From positions 558,001 to 622,000 of the forward strand of contig NZ_CP019304.1 of NCBI RefSeq assembly GCF_001969265.1: 64,000 nt of DNA, read 5' to 3'. Shown here piece after piece: positions 24,678-33,763 of this stretch. Origin of the DNA: Arthrobacter sp. QXT-31 (GTDB taxonomy: Bacteria; Actinomycetota; Actinomycetes; Actinomycetales; Micrococcaceae). The notes beneath the pieces were generated by a model, which did no database searches, was not told the DNA's origin, and saw only the letters and a list, made by a program, of their open reading frames with translations. Numbering within the stretch: position 1 is the stretch's first letter; the number at the start of each line of letters is the position of its first letter. The position numbers and the translations under genes were made by a program.

Positions 24678-27569
24678 CTAGCGGCCGGTGAGGGACCAGG
24701 CGTCCTCGGAGCCGTCCTCGTCGTCACCGGAACTGTCGGCGCCGTCGTAATAGTCGACGCTCTGGGTGCGGTTGTCCAGGTCGGCGGCAACGAGGTCCTC
24801 CGCGTAGCCGCCCTGGGCAATGTTGGCGTTGGCGTTGTCGCTCAGCGCCGCAGTCTGCGAATCAGCAGCGGCCGGCGCCTCCTGGCCCTTCATCGCAGCC
24901 AGCACGGCGGCGAGATCGTCCGGCTTGACCAGCACGTCGCGTGCCTTGGAGCCTTCCGACGGCCCGACGACGCCGCGCGATTCGAGCAGGTCCATGAGGC
25001 GGCCGGCCTTGGCGAACCCCACGCGGAGCTTGCGCTGCAGCATCGACGTCGAGCCGAACTGGGTGGTGACCACCAGCTCCGTGGCCTGCAGCAGCACTTC
25101 GAGGTCGTCCCCGATGTCGTCGTCGATCTGTTTCTTCTCGGCTTCGGGTGCGACGTCATCCCTGTAAACGGCCTGGAGCTGGCCCTTGACGTGCTCAACC
25201 ACCTTGTGGATCTCGGATTCGCTGACCCAGGCGCCCTGCACACGCATCGCCTTGGAGGCACCCATCGGCAGGAAAAGCGCGTCACCCTGCCCGATCAGCT
25301 TCTCCGCCCCGGGCTGGTCCAGGACCACCCGGGAGTCCGTCACCGAGGACGTGGCGAACGCCATGCGCGACGGCACGTTGGCCTTGATCAGGCCGGTGAC
25401 CACATCGACGGACGGGCGCTGGGTGGCGAGCACCAGGTGGATCCCGGCGGCACGGGCCAGCTGCGTGATGCGGACAATGGAATCTTCGACGTCGCGCGGT
25501 GCCACCATCATCAGGTCGGCAAGCTCGTCCACGATCACCAGGAGGTACGGGTAGGGCCGGATGACGCGCTTGGAATCCACCGGCGGCTGGACCTTGCCGG
25601 CACGCACTGCCTTGTTGAAGTCGTCGATGTGCTTGAAGCCGTAGTTGGCGAGGTCGTCATAGCGGGCGTCCATCTCACGGACCACCCACTGCAGCGCCTC
25701 CGCGGCCTTCTTGGGGTTGGTGATGATGGGCGTGATGAGGTGCGGCACGCCTTCGTAGGCGGTGAGTTCCACACGCTTGGGGTCCACCATGACCATGCGG
25801 ACCTCGTCCGGGGTGGCGCGCATCAGCAGCGACGTGATCATGGAGTTCACGAAGGAGGACTTACCGGCGCCGGTGGCACCGGCCACGAGCAGGTGGGGCA
25901 TTTTCGCGAGGTTGGCCACGACGTAGCCGCCCTCCACGTCCTTGCCGACGCCCATGACCATGGGATGGTCCGTGCGGCGGGCGTTCTGGCTGCGCAGCAC
26001 GTCACCGAGCGATACGGTCTCACGGTCCGTGTTGGGGATCTCGATGCCGATGGCGGACTTGCCCGGGATGGGGCTGAGGATGCGCACGTCGCTCGAGGCG
26101 ACAGCGTAGGAAATGTTCTTGGACAGGGCGGTGACCCGCTCCACCTTGGTGCCGGGGGCCAGCTCGATCTCGTACCGGGTCACGGTCGGGCCGCGGCTGA
26201 AGCCGGTCACCGTGGCATCGACGTTGAACTGCTGGAGCGTGTCGGTCAGGGCGGCCACGACGGCGTCGTTGGCTTCCGTGCGCTCCTTGGGAATTGAGCC
26301 GGGCGTCAGCACATCCGACGACGGCAGTGTGTAGGTGACGTCGCCGGCGAGGGACAGCTGCTCCGTGCGCTGCGGGATCGGCGTGGGCGCCGGTGCGGGC
26401 GCCACCGGCTTGGAAGGCACGTGCACCGCAGGAGCCGCCGCGGGTGCACCGGCCGCGCCGGGCATGCCCGGGGCGACGAGCGGGATGGCTTCCGTGGCGT
26501 TCTCGGCGTCGGCGCCCTTGGCGCCGAGTCCCTGGGCGGCCTTGATCTTTTCGACGGCGATCTCTGCCTGGGTGGGCCGCCGGACTCCGGGGGCCACAGC
26601 GGGCGGTTCCTTGCCGGCGGCCGGTGACGCGTCGTCGTCGTCGATTACGGCATGCTCAAAGGCTTCGTCCCCGACGTAGCCCTCCAGCCGGGGGTCGGCT
26701 TCCTCATCCTTGCCAAAGAGGCGCTTGCGTTTCTTCTTCGGTGCAGGCGGGGTGTTCTCGTACAGGTAGCTGCGGTCGTGGACGTCACCGCCGTTCTCCT
26801 GGAGGTCGATGCCCATCAGGTGCTCATAGGCAGCGCGGAGACGCCGCGGAATCGCACTGAACGGTGTGGCCGTGACAATGAGCACGGACACGAAGGCCAG
26901 CAGCCCGTACAGGACCACCGGGACAGCGGGGTGAATGGCGGCCAGCGGGGAGGCCGCGAGGAACCCCAGCATGCCTCCGGCCTGCCGCAGTCCGTCGAAG
27001 CCCGCACTGACTGTGGGCTGGCCGCCCACGATGTGGGCGATGCCGCAGCCGGCGAACGTCATGATGAGGAAGCCGATGCCCACGCGGTTGTTTCCGCGGC
27101 CGTCGACGGGCTGCCGAAACAGCCTGCAGGCGCATACGAAGAGCATGAGCGGAAGGACCAGGGACATCCAGCCGAAGGTACCGTTGACTACGGCATAGAC
27201 GGCGTCCGGGAACCAGCCGCGCAGACCCCACCAGGCGAAGGTGGCGATGAAGATCGCCAGCGCCAGGTTGAACAGGGCGGCCCCGTCGCGGCGGTCTTCG
27301 GGCGCCACGTCGCTGACGTCCTGGCCGATGCGGCGCACTCCCCCGCCCACCACGTGGCCGATGCCCAGCCAGGCCCCGCCGGCCACCCGCAGCAGCCAGG
27401 GCTGCCGGTGTTCGACGGCGGGAAGCTGGCGTGTGCGGGCACTGCCGCCGGACGATCCGGCCCGGCCGGATTTGGCTGCGGACGAACCGCTGCGGCCGGT
27501 GGATGCGCCCGATTTACTGCTGGGGGTTCGTTTTGGCGCGGGGGAAGTACGAGTGGCCATATCTGCCAC
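24678..27569 (-). CDS. ftsK: DNA translocase FtsK/SpoIIIE
   Basis: 963 residues. It pumps chromosome ends through the closing septum and helps dimer resolution. Order: Ser/Thr/Lys-rich N-terminus (1-60), four or five TM helices (about 60-255), Pro/Ala-rich linker (to about 420), RecA-like motor with Walker A GATGAGKSSF (about 570) and Walker B LLVIVDELADLMM, and the gamma winged helix that reads KOPS (TTQFGSTSMLQRKLRVGFAKAGRLMDLLE). The GTG at 27569 has GGAG 4 nt upstream; ATG 27560 is the alternative. Confidence 0.95.
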   Translation of the reverse strand: MADMATRTSPAPKRTPSSKSGASTGRSGSSAAKSGRAGSSGGSARTRQLPAVEHRQPWLLRVAGGAWLGIGHVVGGGVRRIGQDVSDVAPEDRRDGAALFNLALAIFIATFAWWGLRGWFPDAVYAVVNGTFGWMSLVLPLMLFVCACRLFRQPVDGRGNNRVGIGFLIMTFAGCGIAHIVGGQPTVSAGFDGLRQAGGMLGFLAASPLAAIHPAVPVVLYGLLAFVSVLIVTATPFSAIPRRLRAAYEHLMGIDLQENGGDVHDRSYLYENTPPAPKKKRKRLFGKDEEADPRLEGYVGDEAFEHAVIDDDDASPAAGKEPPAVAPGVRRPTQAEIAVEKIKAAQGLGAKGADAENATEAIPLVAPGMPGAAGAPAAAPAVHVPSKPVAPAPAPTPIPQRTEQLSLAGDVTYTLPSSDVLTPGSIPKERTEANDAVVAALTDTLQQFNVDATVTGFSRGPTVTRYEIELAPGTKVERVTALSKNISYAVASSDVRILSPIPGKSAIGIEIPNTDRETVSLGDVLRSQNARRTDHPMVMGVGKDVEGGYVVANLAKMPHLLVAGATGAGKSSFVNSMITSLLMRATPDEVRMVMVDPKRVELTAYEGVPHLITPIITNPKKAAEALQWVVREMDARYDDLANYGFKHIDDFNKAVRAGKVQPPVDSKRVIRPYPYLLVIVDELADLMMVAPRDVEDSIVRITQLARAAGIHLVLATQRPSVDVVTGLIKANVPSRMAFATSSVTDSRVVLDQPGAEKLIGQGDALFLPMGASKAMRVQGAWVSESEIHKVVEHVKGQLQAVYRDDVAPEAEKKQIDDDIGDDLEVLLQATELVVTTQFGSTSMLQRKLRVGFAKAGRLMDLLESRGVVGPSEGSKARDVLVKPDDLAAVLAAMKGQEAPAAADSQTAALSDNANANIAQGGYAEDLVAADLDNRTQSVDYYDGADSSGDDEDGSEDAWSLTGR

Positions 27570-27652
27570 GGTACTCCACCGCCGCGGCAGAACCGCGGAT
27601 TTCCCGGCCTGCGGGGGCTGTGTTCAGGTGCACCCAGCCCCCGGAACCGCCC

Positions 27653-29344
27653 TTAGGCCTCCAGGACCACCGGGATGATCATGGGGCGCCGGCGGAGCTT
27701 CCGGTTGACCCAGGTGCCGATGACGCGGCGGACGATCTGCTGCAGCTGGTGGTTGGTGTGGTCCGCGTTGCTGAGCACAGCCTCCTCCAGCGCGGCATTG
27801 ATCTTGGGGATGATGTCGTCAAAGACCGAATCGTCCTCGGCGACACCGCGGGCGTGGATTTCGGGGCCGGAGACCACCTTGCCGGTGGCCCGGTTGATGA
27901 CCGTGATGATGGAGATGAAGCCTTCATCGCCCAGGACGCGGCGGTCCTTAAGGTCCGCGTCGGTGATTTCGCCCACGCTGGAGCCGTCCACGTACACGAA
28001 GCCGACCTCGACCTGGCCCACGATGTCAGCCTGGTGGTCGCGGAGATCGATCACGGTGCCGTTGTCTGCCAGCAGGACGCTGGCAGTCGGTACTCCCGAT
28101 TCCTCTGCGATCCTGCCGTTGGCGATCAGGTGGCGGGTTTCGCCGTGCACCGGCATGGCATTCAGCGGCTCGAGGATGTTGTAGCAGTAGAGCAACTCCC
28201 CTGCCGCGGCGTGGCCGGAGACATGGACCTTGGCGTTGCCCTTGTGGATCACGTCGGCGCCGAGCTTCAGCAGGCCGTTGATGATGCGGAAGACTGCGTT
28301 CTCGTTGCCGGGAATGAGGCTTGACGCGAGGATGACGGTGTCGCCCTGGCCCACCACCACGCGGTGATCGCCGTTGGCCATGCGGGACAGCGCGGCCATG
28401 GGCTCGCCCTGGGAACCGGTGGACATCAGCACCACCCGGTTGTCCGGCAGCGTGTCGATGTTCTTCAGGTCCACGAGGATGCCATCCGGCACGTGCAGGT
28501 AGCCGAGCTTGGCGGCGATGGCCATGTTCCGGACCATGGAACGCCCCACGAACGCGACGTTGCGGCCGTGCTTGTACGCGGCGTCGAGGACCTGCTGCAC
28601 CCGGTGGACGTGCGAGGAAAACGACGCCACGATGATCCGCTTGCTGGCCTGGGCGAAGACCCGGTCCAGGGTGGGGCCGATCTCCTTCTCCGCGGTGGTG
28701 AATCCCGGGACGTCGGCGTTGGTGGAGTCGGACATGAACAGGTCCACGCCCTCTTCGCCTAGCTTGGCGAAGTGCCGGAGATCGGTGATGCGGCCGTCGA
28801 GCGGCAGCTGGTCCATCTTGAAGTCACCCGTATGCAGCACGGTGCCGCCGGCAGTGCGGATGAAGACCGCCAGGGCGTCGGGGATCGAGTGGTTGACCGC
28901 AACGAACTCGCACTGGAAGGGGCCGAACTGTTCCACCTGCCCCTCTTTGACGGACAGGGTGTAGGGCTTGATCCGGTGTTCCTGCAGCTTGGCCTCAACC
29001 AGGGCCAGGGTCAGCTGCGACCCCACGAGCGGGATGTCGCTGCGGAGCCGCAGCAGGTACGGAACGGCCCCGATGTGGTCCTCGTGGCCGTGCGTCAGGA
29101 CGACGGCGGCGATGTCGTCGAGCCGGTCCTCGATGTAGGAGAAATCGGGCAGGATCAGGTCAACGCCGGGCTGGGTTTCCTCGGGGAAAAGGACGCCGCA
29201 GTCGACAACCAGCAACTTGCCGTCGATCTCGAACACAGCCATGTTCCGGCCGATTTCGCCGAGCCCGCCCAGCGGAACAATCCGCAGGGTGCCCTGGGGA
29301 AGGCGGGGAGGCGTAACGAGGCCGGGGAGGGCTACTTGGGTCAT
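27653..29344 (-). CDS. rnj: Ribonuclease J
   Basis: 563 residues, a metallo-beta-lactamase/beta-CASP RNase with 5'-3' exo- and endonuclease activity. It takes part in rRNA and mRNA processing. The zinc motif HGHEDH is at 85-90; further metal residues lie in HTGDFKMD; the beta-CASP motifs follow (STNADVPG, FSSHVHR, STGSQGEP). The C-terminal domain is normal. It lies between dapA and ftsK as in mycobacteria. Confidence 0.95.
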   Translation of the reverse strand: MTQVALPGLVTPPRLPQGTLRIVPLGGLGEIGRNMAVFEIDGKLLVVDCGVLFPEETQPGVDLILPDFSYIEDRLDDIAAVVLTHGHEDHIGAVPYLLRLRSDIPLVGSQLTLALVEAKLQEHRIKPYTLSVKEGQVEQFGPFQCEFVAVNHSIPDALAVFIRTAGGTVLHTGDFKMDQLPLDGRITDLRHFAKLGEEGVDLFMSDSTNADVPGFTTAEKEIGPTLDRVFAQASKRIIVASFSSHVHRVQQVLDAAYKHGRNVAFVGRSMVRNMAIAAKLGYLHVPDGILVDLKNIDTLPDNRVVLMSTGSQGEPMAALSRMANGDHRVVVGQGDTVILASSLIPGNENAVFRIINGLLKLGADVIHKGNAKVHVSGHAAAGELLYCYNILEPLNAMPVHGETRHLIANGRIAEESGVPTASVLLADNGTVIDLRDHQADIVGQVEVGFVYVDGSSVGEITDADLKDRRVLGDEGFISIITVINRATGKVVSGPEIHARGVAEDDSVFDDIIPKINAALEEAVLSNADHTNHQLQQIVRRVIGTWVNRKLRRRPMIIPVVLEA

Positions 29345-29386
29345 AATGCACTTCTTTCCAGACGGAAGAGTGCCGGTCTCAGTCCG

Positions 29387-30295
29387 TCAGGAAAAGACCA
29401 GCCCTCCTTCCGCCAAGTCCTCGCGGATGGTTTCGATCTCGGCTTCGTCCGGCTCCACGAGGGGCAAGCGGACAATCGAGTTGGGCAGGACTCCCTGCCA
29501 CTTAAGAATTTGCTTCGCGGCAACGGCACCTTGGACGCGGGTCATCGTTGCGCGCACTACCGGCTCCAGCTCGAAGTTGATCTTGCGGGCGGTTCCGAGG
29601 TCGTTCGCGTTCATCGCGTCGATGAGCTCCCGGAAGCGGCGGGTGGCGACGTGCGTGGTGACACCCACGAGGCCAACGGCGCCCATGGCCATCCACTGCA
29701 GGGTCAGTCCGTCGTCGCCGGAGTAGAAGGCGAGGTCGGTCTCGGCGAGCACGCGGGTGGCTGCAGCGAAGTCGGCCTTGGCGTCCTTGACGGCAACGAT
29801 GTTCGGGTGCTGGGCCAGACGGATCATGGTGTCCGGGGCGATCGCGATGGAGGACCGACCCGGGATGTCATAGAGCATGACGGGCAGGTCAGTGGCGGAT
29901 GCGACGGTCTCGAAGTGGGCCCGGACGCCGGCCTGGCTGGGCTTGTTGTAGTACGGCGTGACGATCAGCAGGCCGTCGACGCCCAGCTTGGCGGCTTCCT
30001 GGGACAGGTGCACGGAGTGGGCGGTGTCGTTGGTACCGGTGCCGGCGATGACGGCGGCACGCCCGCCAACGGCTTCCATCACGGCGCGGAACATTCCGAG
30101 GTTTTCCTCGTCGGTGAGGGTGGACGTCTCGCCGGTGGTGCCCGTGACGACGAGGCCGTCGCAGCCGTCGTCAACAAGCTTGGTGGCCAGTTCCGCGGCC
30201 TGCTGGTAATCGACCTTGCCGTCCGTCGTGAACGGGGTGACCATGGCGGTCAGGAGGGTGCCCAGAGCAGGAATATTCGCGGAAGTGTCAGCCAT
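29387..30295 (-). CDS. dapA: 4-hydroxy-tetrahydrodipicolinate synthase
   Basis: 302 residues, a (beta/alpha)8 aldolase. It condenses pyruvate with aspartate semialdehyde in the lysine/DAP pathway. Schiff-base Lys170 (NIVAVKDAK), Tyr142 (LYDIPGR) and GTTGE are present. A TAACGT box (30304-30309) lies 8 nt before the ATG with a fair -35 (TTGTCC) 19 nt further up, so the transcript is probably leaderless. It is the first gene of dapA-rnj. Confidence 0.95.
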   Translation of the reverse strand: MADTSANIPALGTLLTAMVTPFTTDGKVDYQQAAELATKLVDDGCDGLVVTGTTGETSTLTDEENLGMFRAVMEAVGGRAAVIAGTGTNDTAHSVHLSQEAAKLGVDGLLIVTPYYNKPSQAGVRAHFETVASATDLPVMLYDIPGRSSIAIAPDTMIRLAQHPNIVAVKDAKADFAAATRVLAETDLAFYSGDDGLTLQWMAMGAVGLVGVTTHVATRRFRELIDAMNANDLGTARKINFELEPVVRATMTRVQGAVAAKQILKWQGVLPNSIVRLPLVEPDEAEIETIREDLAEGGLVFS

Positions 30296-30412
30296 GGGAA
30301 AAACGTTACCTTGTCACGTGCAGGTTAGGACAATGGCCGCCGCGTGATGAGCGTCAAATTGCGGCGCGGACGCCCGCGGCGGCCTGTGGAGAGGGCTGGC
30401 CGGAACCGTCCT

Positions 30413-30508
30413 TTCCTGCCCTTCCCAGGCGGAGTCTTCGTGCCCTTCCCAGGCGGACTCTTCCTACCACTCCCAGACGGGGTTTTCCTGCCCCTCCCAG
30501 GCGGAGTC
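30413..30508. repeat. Four tandem 24-nt repeats
   Basis: Four imperfect 24-nt units (each with the core CTTCCCAGGCGGA or a variant) at 30413-30436, 30437-30460, 30461-30484 and 30485-30508. Plus-strand reading gives octapeptides like FLPFPGGV; minus-strand reading gives Lys/Pro/Gly units. Neither has a credible start site, so I treat it as intergenic. It lies between dapA and the SOS-box gene. Confidence 0.8.
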
Positions 30509-30523
30509 CGCGTTACGCAGGGT

Positions 30524-30548
30524 CTGCCCCAGGCAGGGTCTGGGGCAG
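30524..30548 (-). terminator. Hairpin after the SOS-box gene
   Basis: Perfect 9-bp stem CTGCCCCAG/CTGGGGCAG with a 7-nt loop, starting 13 nt after the stop codon of the upstream minus-strand gene. No T run, so terminator function is likely but not certain. Confidence 0.5.
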
Positions 30549-30560
30549 GTAGCATCTGCC

Positions 30561-31028
30561 TCAGGCGGGTTCTGGCCCCGAGCAGTATCGCTCCACGGCC
30601 GTTTCCCGCAGCGATTCGGCCCACAATGCGAGGCGCTGGGCGGCGCGGACGTAGTGGAACAGCTCCGTGGGCGTCAGCGCGTCGACATCCGTTTCGGACA
30701 GCCGGCGAGCCAGCTCCGCACCGGGCGCCTGCGCAGACAGCGCGACACCCTCCCGGCCCCACTGGACGTCCTCGGCCGGCTCCCCTGCCACGAGCTGCCG
30801 GAAGAGGTAGTCCACCACGCCGGGACTCATCGCCTTGAGCGGATCACCTTTGGGCGCGTCAGCCACCGGCGAGTCAGCCCTGGGCAGACCAGCCTTGGAC
30901 GAATGAGCTCTGGGCGAATGAGCCTCGGACAAACCAGCCTTGGACGCATCAGCCTCGGACTGTTGGCGCCGACCGAGCGCGCGCCCTTCCAGCTGGTGAT
31001 CTGCCGCACGCCCGGATGACTTCTTCAT
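30561..31028 (-). CDS. Unrecognised protein with repeat N-terminus, behind a LexA box
   Basis: 155 residues. The first 65 residues are hydrophilic and built of degenerate five-residue units (EADAS, KAGLS, EAHSP, RAHSS, KAGLP, RADSP). The C-terminal 90 residues form a compact helical domain (VVDYLFRQLVAGEPAEDVQW ... LTPTELFHYVRAAQRLALWAE). The last part faintly resembles the first helices of DUF222 proteins, but I do not assign it. ATG 31028 lies only 13 nt from a near-perfect LexA box, so it is probably SOS-induced. There is no TM helix and no cysteine cluster. A DNA-damage role is an inference from the operator only. Confidence 0.65.
   Translation of the reverse strand: MKKSSGRAADHQLEGRALGRRQQSEADASKAGLSEAHSPRAHSSKAGLPRADSPVADAPKGDPLKAMSPGVVDYLFRQLVAGEPAEDVQWGREGVALSAQAPGAELARRLSETDVDALTPTELFHYVRAAQRLALWAESLRETAVERYCSGPEPA
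30861..30965 (-). repeat. Seven tandem 15-nt repeats in the SOS-box gene
   Basis: Seven imperfect 15-nt units (plus strand AGCCTTGGACGAATG type) run without gaps and encode the pentapeptide region of the gene. Unit length keeps the frame if copy number changes. The layout resembles the 15-nt array in the LysM gene at 9661-9750, which is also near LexA boxes, but the unit sequences differ. Confidence 0.85.
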
Positions 31029-31041
31029 GCCGAAATTCTAT

Positions 31042-31057
31042 TCGAACATATATTCGA
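31042..31057. promoter_or_regulatory. LexA box in divergent promoter region
   Basis: TCGAACATATATTCGA matches TCGAAC-N4-GTTCGA at 15 of the 16 positions if the spacer is ignored. It lies 13 nt before the minus-strand gene at 31028 and about 86 nt before the plus-strand gene at 31144. Its place overlaps the expected promoter of the minus-strand gene. Confidence 0.8.
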
Positions 31058-31143
31058 ATACAAGACTTCGTCAGGGCCCGATGCTGGCGGCTTCTCCGGG
31101 CACGGAGCCCAAGGTCGCCGTGCCAATGTGAGACGATCACATC

Positions 31144-32379
31144 ATGACCTCGCGGAGCACGGCTGCATCGTCCAAAACAGCGAAGGGGCCGGCGTCAGGC
31201 GTCCGTCTTGCTGGAATAGATGCTGCCCGCGGCCTCGCCCTGCTCGGCATGATGGCCACGCACCTGCTCCCGACCTTCGAGCCCAATGCCGCCCTGACCC
31301 CGACCTGGGTGGGCCTGACGTTCTCCGGCCGCGCTGCCGCCCTGTTTGCGGTGCTGGCAGGAATCGGCCTCGCCCTCTCCACCGGCAAGCAACAGCCTCT
31401 TGACGGACCGGCACTCACGGCTGCGCGCCGCGGCATCGCGATGCGCGCCCTGGTGATCGCCGTCGTCGGGCTCGCTCTCGGCGGACTCGACGTCAACGTG
31501 GCGATAATCCTGGTGCACTATGCGGTGCTGTTTCTGTGTGTGCTGCCGTTCATCGGGCTGCAGCTGAAGGCCCTGTGCGCCTGGGCAGCGGGCTGGATCC
31601 TGCTTTCCCCGCTCATTGCCTTCCTGCTGCGGCCCTGGCTCATGGCGCCGGATCCGCCCCTGCAGCTCAACCACAACCCCGGCTGGGAAGACCTCACCAC
31701 CCCGGGACAACTGCTTGGCGAACTGTTCCTGACCGGGTACTACCCGGTGTTCCAGTGGATCTCGTATCTGCTCGTGGGACTCGCCATCGGCCGGCTCGCC
31801 CTGACCAAAGCCATCGTTCCAGCGTTCCTGTTGCTCGGCGGCATCGTGGTGGCGGCCTTCGCCAAAGTCCTGGGCACCGCGGCGATGGAGCAATGGGGCG
31901 GCCGCGCCGCCCTGCAGGACATCCTCACGGACCCCAACTATCCGCTGGACAGCCTCCTGCAAGTGAATCTGGCCGGCGTCCGCCAGGAAGGGTCCTGGTG
32001 GTGGCTGGCCAGCAGTGCACCCCATTCCGGAACCACACTTGATCTGCTGCACACCAGCGGCGTGGCGGCAGCCGCCGTCGGCCTTTGCCTCCTGGTGGGC
32101 CGGCTGGGACAGTGGCTGGCTCTGGATCTGCTGCTTCCGCTGCGCGGAGCCGGCGCCATGCCGCTGACGCTGTACACCGCCCACGTGTGCGTCGTGGCGT
32201 CGTTCCACCTCAAGCCGTTGCCCGTGGGCTGGACCGAGGACGGGATGTACTTCGCGCACGCGGCGCTGGCCATCGTGATCGGGATGGTTTTCGCCGTCCT
32301 CAAATGGCGCGGTCCGCTGGAATGGCTCGGGCACGCCGCGAACCAGGTAGGACGGCACCAGCCGGCAAGGGTTCGCTAA
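31144..32379 (+). CDS. Membrane protein of the DUF418/DUF1624 acyltransferase-like group
   Basis: 411 residues with about ten TM helices. After a 20-residue Ser/Ala N-terminus comes RLAGIDAARGLALLGMMATHLLP, the typical first helix of heparan-alpha-glucosaminide N-acetyltransferase-like and DUF418 proteins (RGxALLGM). The C-terminal part (GAMPLTLYTAHV, then WRGPLEWL) is the DUF418-type end. These are thought to transfer acyl groups across the membrane to cell-envelope sugars; the substrate is unknown. It is transcribed away from the SOS-box gene and shares its 115-nt upstream region. No good Shine-Dalgarno sequence is seen. Confidence 0.8.
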   Translation: MTSRSTAASSKTAKGPASGVRLAGIDAARGLALLGMMATHLLPTFEPNAALTPTWVGLTFSGRAAALFAVLAGIGLALSTGKQQPLDGPALTAARRGIAMRALVIAVVGLALGGLDVNVAIILVHYAVLFLCVLPFIGLQLKALCAWAAGWILLSPLIAFLLRPWLMAPDPPLQLNHNPGWEDLTTPGQLLGELFLTGYYPVFQWISYLLVGLAIGRLALTKAIVPAFLLLGGIVVAAFAKVLGTAAMEQWGGRAALQDILTDPNYPLDSLLQVNLAGVRQEGSWWWLASSAPHSGTTLDLLHTSGVAAAAVGLCLLVGRLGQWLALDLLLPLRGAGAMPLTLYTAHVCVVASFHLKPLPVGWTEDGMYFAHAALAIVIGMVFAVLKWRGPLEWLGHAANQVGRHQPARVR

Positions 32380-32427
32380 CGCAGGGCGGCCGGTCGGGAG
32401 CGTGACCAACCAACGGTGTTAGTACAC

Positions 32428-32916
32428 CTAGCGGGCCACCGCGTCCCCGGAGGCGCGGAACAGGCGCACGGCATCGCGCATGGACGAACGTGCACGCTTC
32501 CGGTCACCGGAGGCGTCATAGGCGCAGCTGAGCCGGAACCAGGACCGCCAGTCGTCCGGTGCCGCTTCCGTTTCCGCGCGGTACTTCTCGAACTCCTGGT
32601 CCGCGGCGGCGCGGATGATCCGGCCGGCCGGCGTGCGGGGCAGGTTGTCCTCCGGCAGGCCGCCTTCGGCCTCAAGCACCCGTGCCATCTGTTCGGTCCG
32701 GGCGCCAAAGAGAAGTTCCCGGATCAGTGCCCAGGCGCCGATTACCGGCAGCACGAGATATGCAGCACCGATGGCTTTGGCTACGGGCTCGGCGTCCGTC
32801 AGCAGCAGAACGGAGCGCTGGAAGGACACCACAAGATAGAAGACCAGCAGCAGTGTGACCGCGCCCACCCAGATCTTGGTGCGGTTTGCCTTCAGCCAGC
32901 CAAGAAGCGGTTTCAC
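32428..32916 (-). CDS. Small conserved membrane protein downstream of dapB
   Basis: 162 residues from GTG 32916, 4 nt after the dapB stop. Two TM helices (about 14-32 and 47-68) are followed by a soluble helical C-terminus (EDNLPRTPAGRIIRAAADQEFEKYRAETEAAPDDWRSW... split by family-like helices) that looks like one TPR-type helix pair (WFRLSCAYDASGDRKRARSSM). Function unknown. A membrane protein also follows dapB in mycobacteria (Rv2772c by recall). The longer frame upstream is antiframe of dapB. Confidence 0.8.
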   Translation of the reverse strand: MKPLLGWLKANRTKIWVGAVTLLLVFYLVVSFQRSVLLLTDAEPVAKAIGAAYLVLPVIGAWALIRELLFGARTEQMARVLEAEGGLPEDNLPRTPAGRIIRAAADQEFEKYRAETEAAPDDWRSWFRLSCAYDASGDRKRARSSMRDAVRLFRASGDAVAR

Positions 32917-32920
32917 TGCC

Positions 32921-33679
32921 TTACAGCCCCAGGTCCAGGTAACCGTCCAGACCCACCGTGAGTCCGGGATGCGCTGCAACGCTCCGCACGCCCAGAAGAA
33001 CCCCTGGCATGAACGACGCCCGGTCGAAGGAATCATGGCGCAGCACCAGCTGCTCCCCCGGGCCGCCCAGCAGGACTTCCTGATGGGCCACGAGCCCGCG
33101 CAGCCGGACGCTGTGGACACGCACGCCGTCCACCTCACAGCCGCGGGCACCGGCCAGTTCGGTCGTGGTGGCGTCAGGGCTGGGACCGACGCCGGCCGCC
33201 TCGCGTTCCGCTGCCACCAGCTGCGCGGTGCGCACCGCGGTACCCGACGGCGCATCCACCTTATCCGGGTGGTGGAGTTCGATGATCTCCACAGATTCAA
33301 AGTACTTGGACGCCTTGGCGGCAAACGCCGAAGTAAGCACGGAGCCCAGGGCGAAGTTGGGTGCAATCAGCACCCCGACCTCCGGGTGGCCGGCCAGCAG
33401 GGTCTCCAGCGACTCCAGCCTGCCCAGGTCCCAGCCCGTGGTGCCCACAACGGCGTGCATGCCGTGTTCGACGGCGAAGCGGACGTTCTCCTCGGTGCTC
33501 TCCGGAACGGTGAGGTCCACGACGTACCGGGCACCGGCGTCGACCAGGGATTCGAGGGAGTCACCGCGTCCCAGCGCGGCGACGAGCTTCATGTCGGGAG
33601 CGGCCTCCACAGCTTTCACGGCCTCGGCGCCCATGCGCCCATTTGCGCCCAGAACGGCGACAGGAAGTTGTTGGGTCAT
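32921..33679 (-). CDS. dapB: 4-hydroxy-tetrahydrodipicolinate reductase
   Basis: 252 residues. It reduces the DapA product with NAD(P)H. The nucleotide site is VAVLGANGRMG (about 7-17); the catalytic motif ELHHPDKVDAPSGTA holds the active His pair and Lys. A TAGTGT -10 box (33687-33692) lies 7 nt before the ATG, so the mRNA is probably leaderless. It forms a pair with the membrane protein behind it. Confidence 0.96.
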   Translation of the reverse strand: MTQQLPVAVLGANGRMGAEAVKAVEAAPDMKLVAALGRGDSLESLVDAGARYVVDLTVPESTEENVRFAVEHGMHAVVGTTGWDLGRLESLETLLAGHPEVGVLIAPNFALGSVLTSAFAAKASKYFESVEIIELHHPDKVDAPSGTAVRTAQLVAAEREAAGVGPSPDATTTELAGARGCEVDGVRVHSVRLRGLVAHQEVLLGGPGEQLVLRHDSFDRASFMPGVLLGVRSVAAHPGLTVGLDGYLDLGL

Positions 33680-33763
33680 GGGTTCAACACTACCGTTCGC
33701 CCGTGGGCCGGACGGAACCGGAGCACATGCGTTACCTCACGCTGAGTGTGTGCCCAGAGGCCC

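Noticed and set aside
30344..30838. Plus-strand frame with FLPFPGGV repeats
   Set aside because: No ribosome site, and the second half is an antisense shadow of the SOS-box gene.
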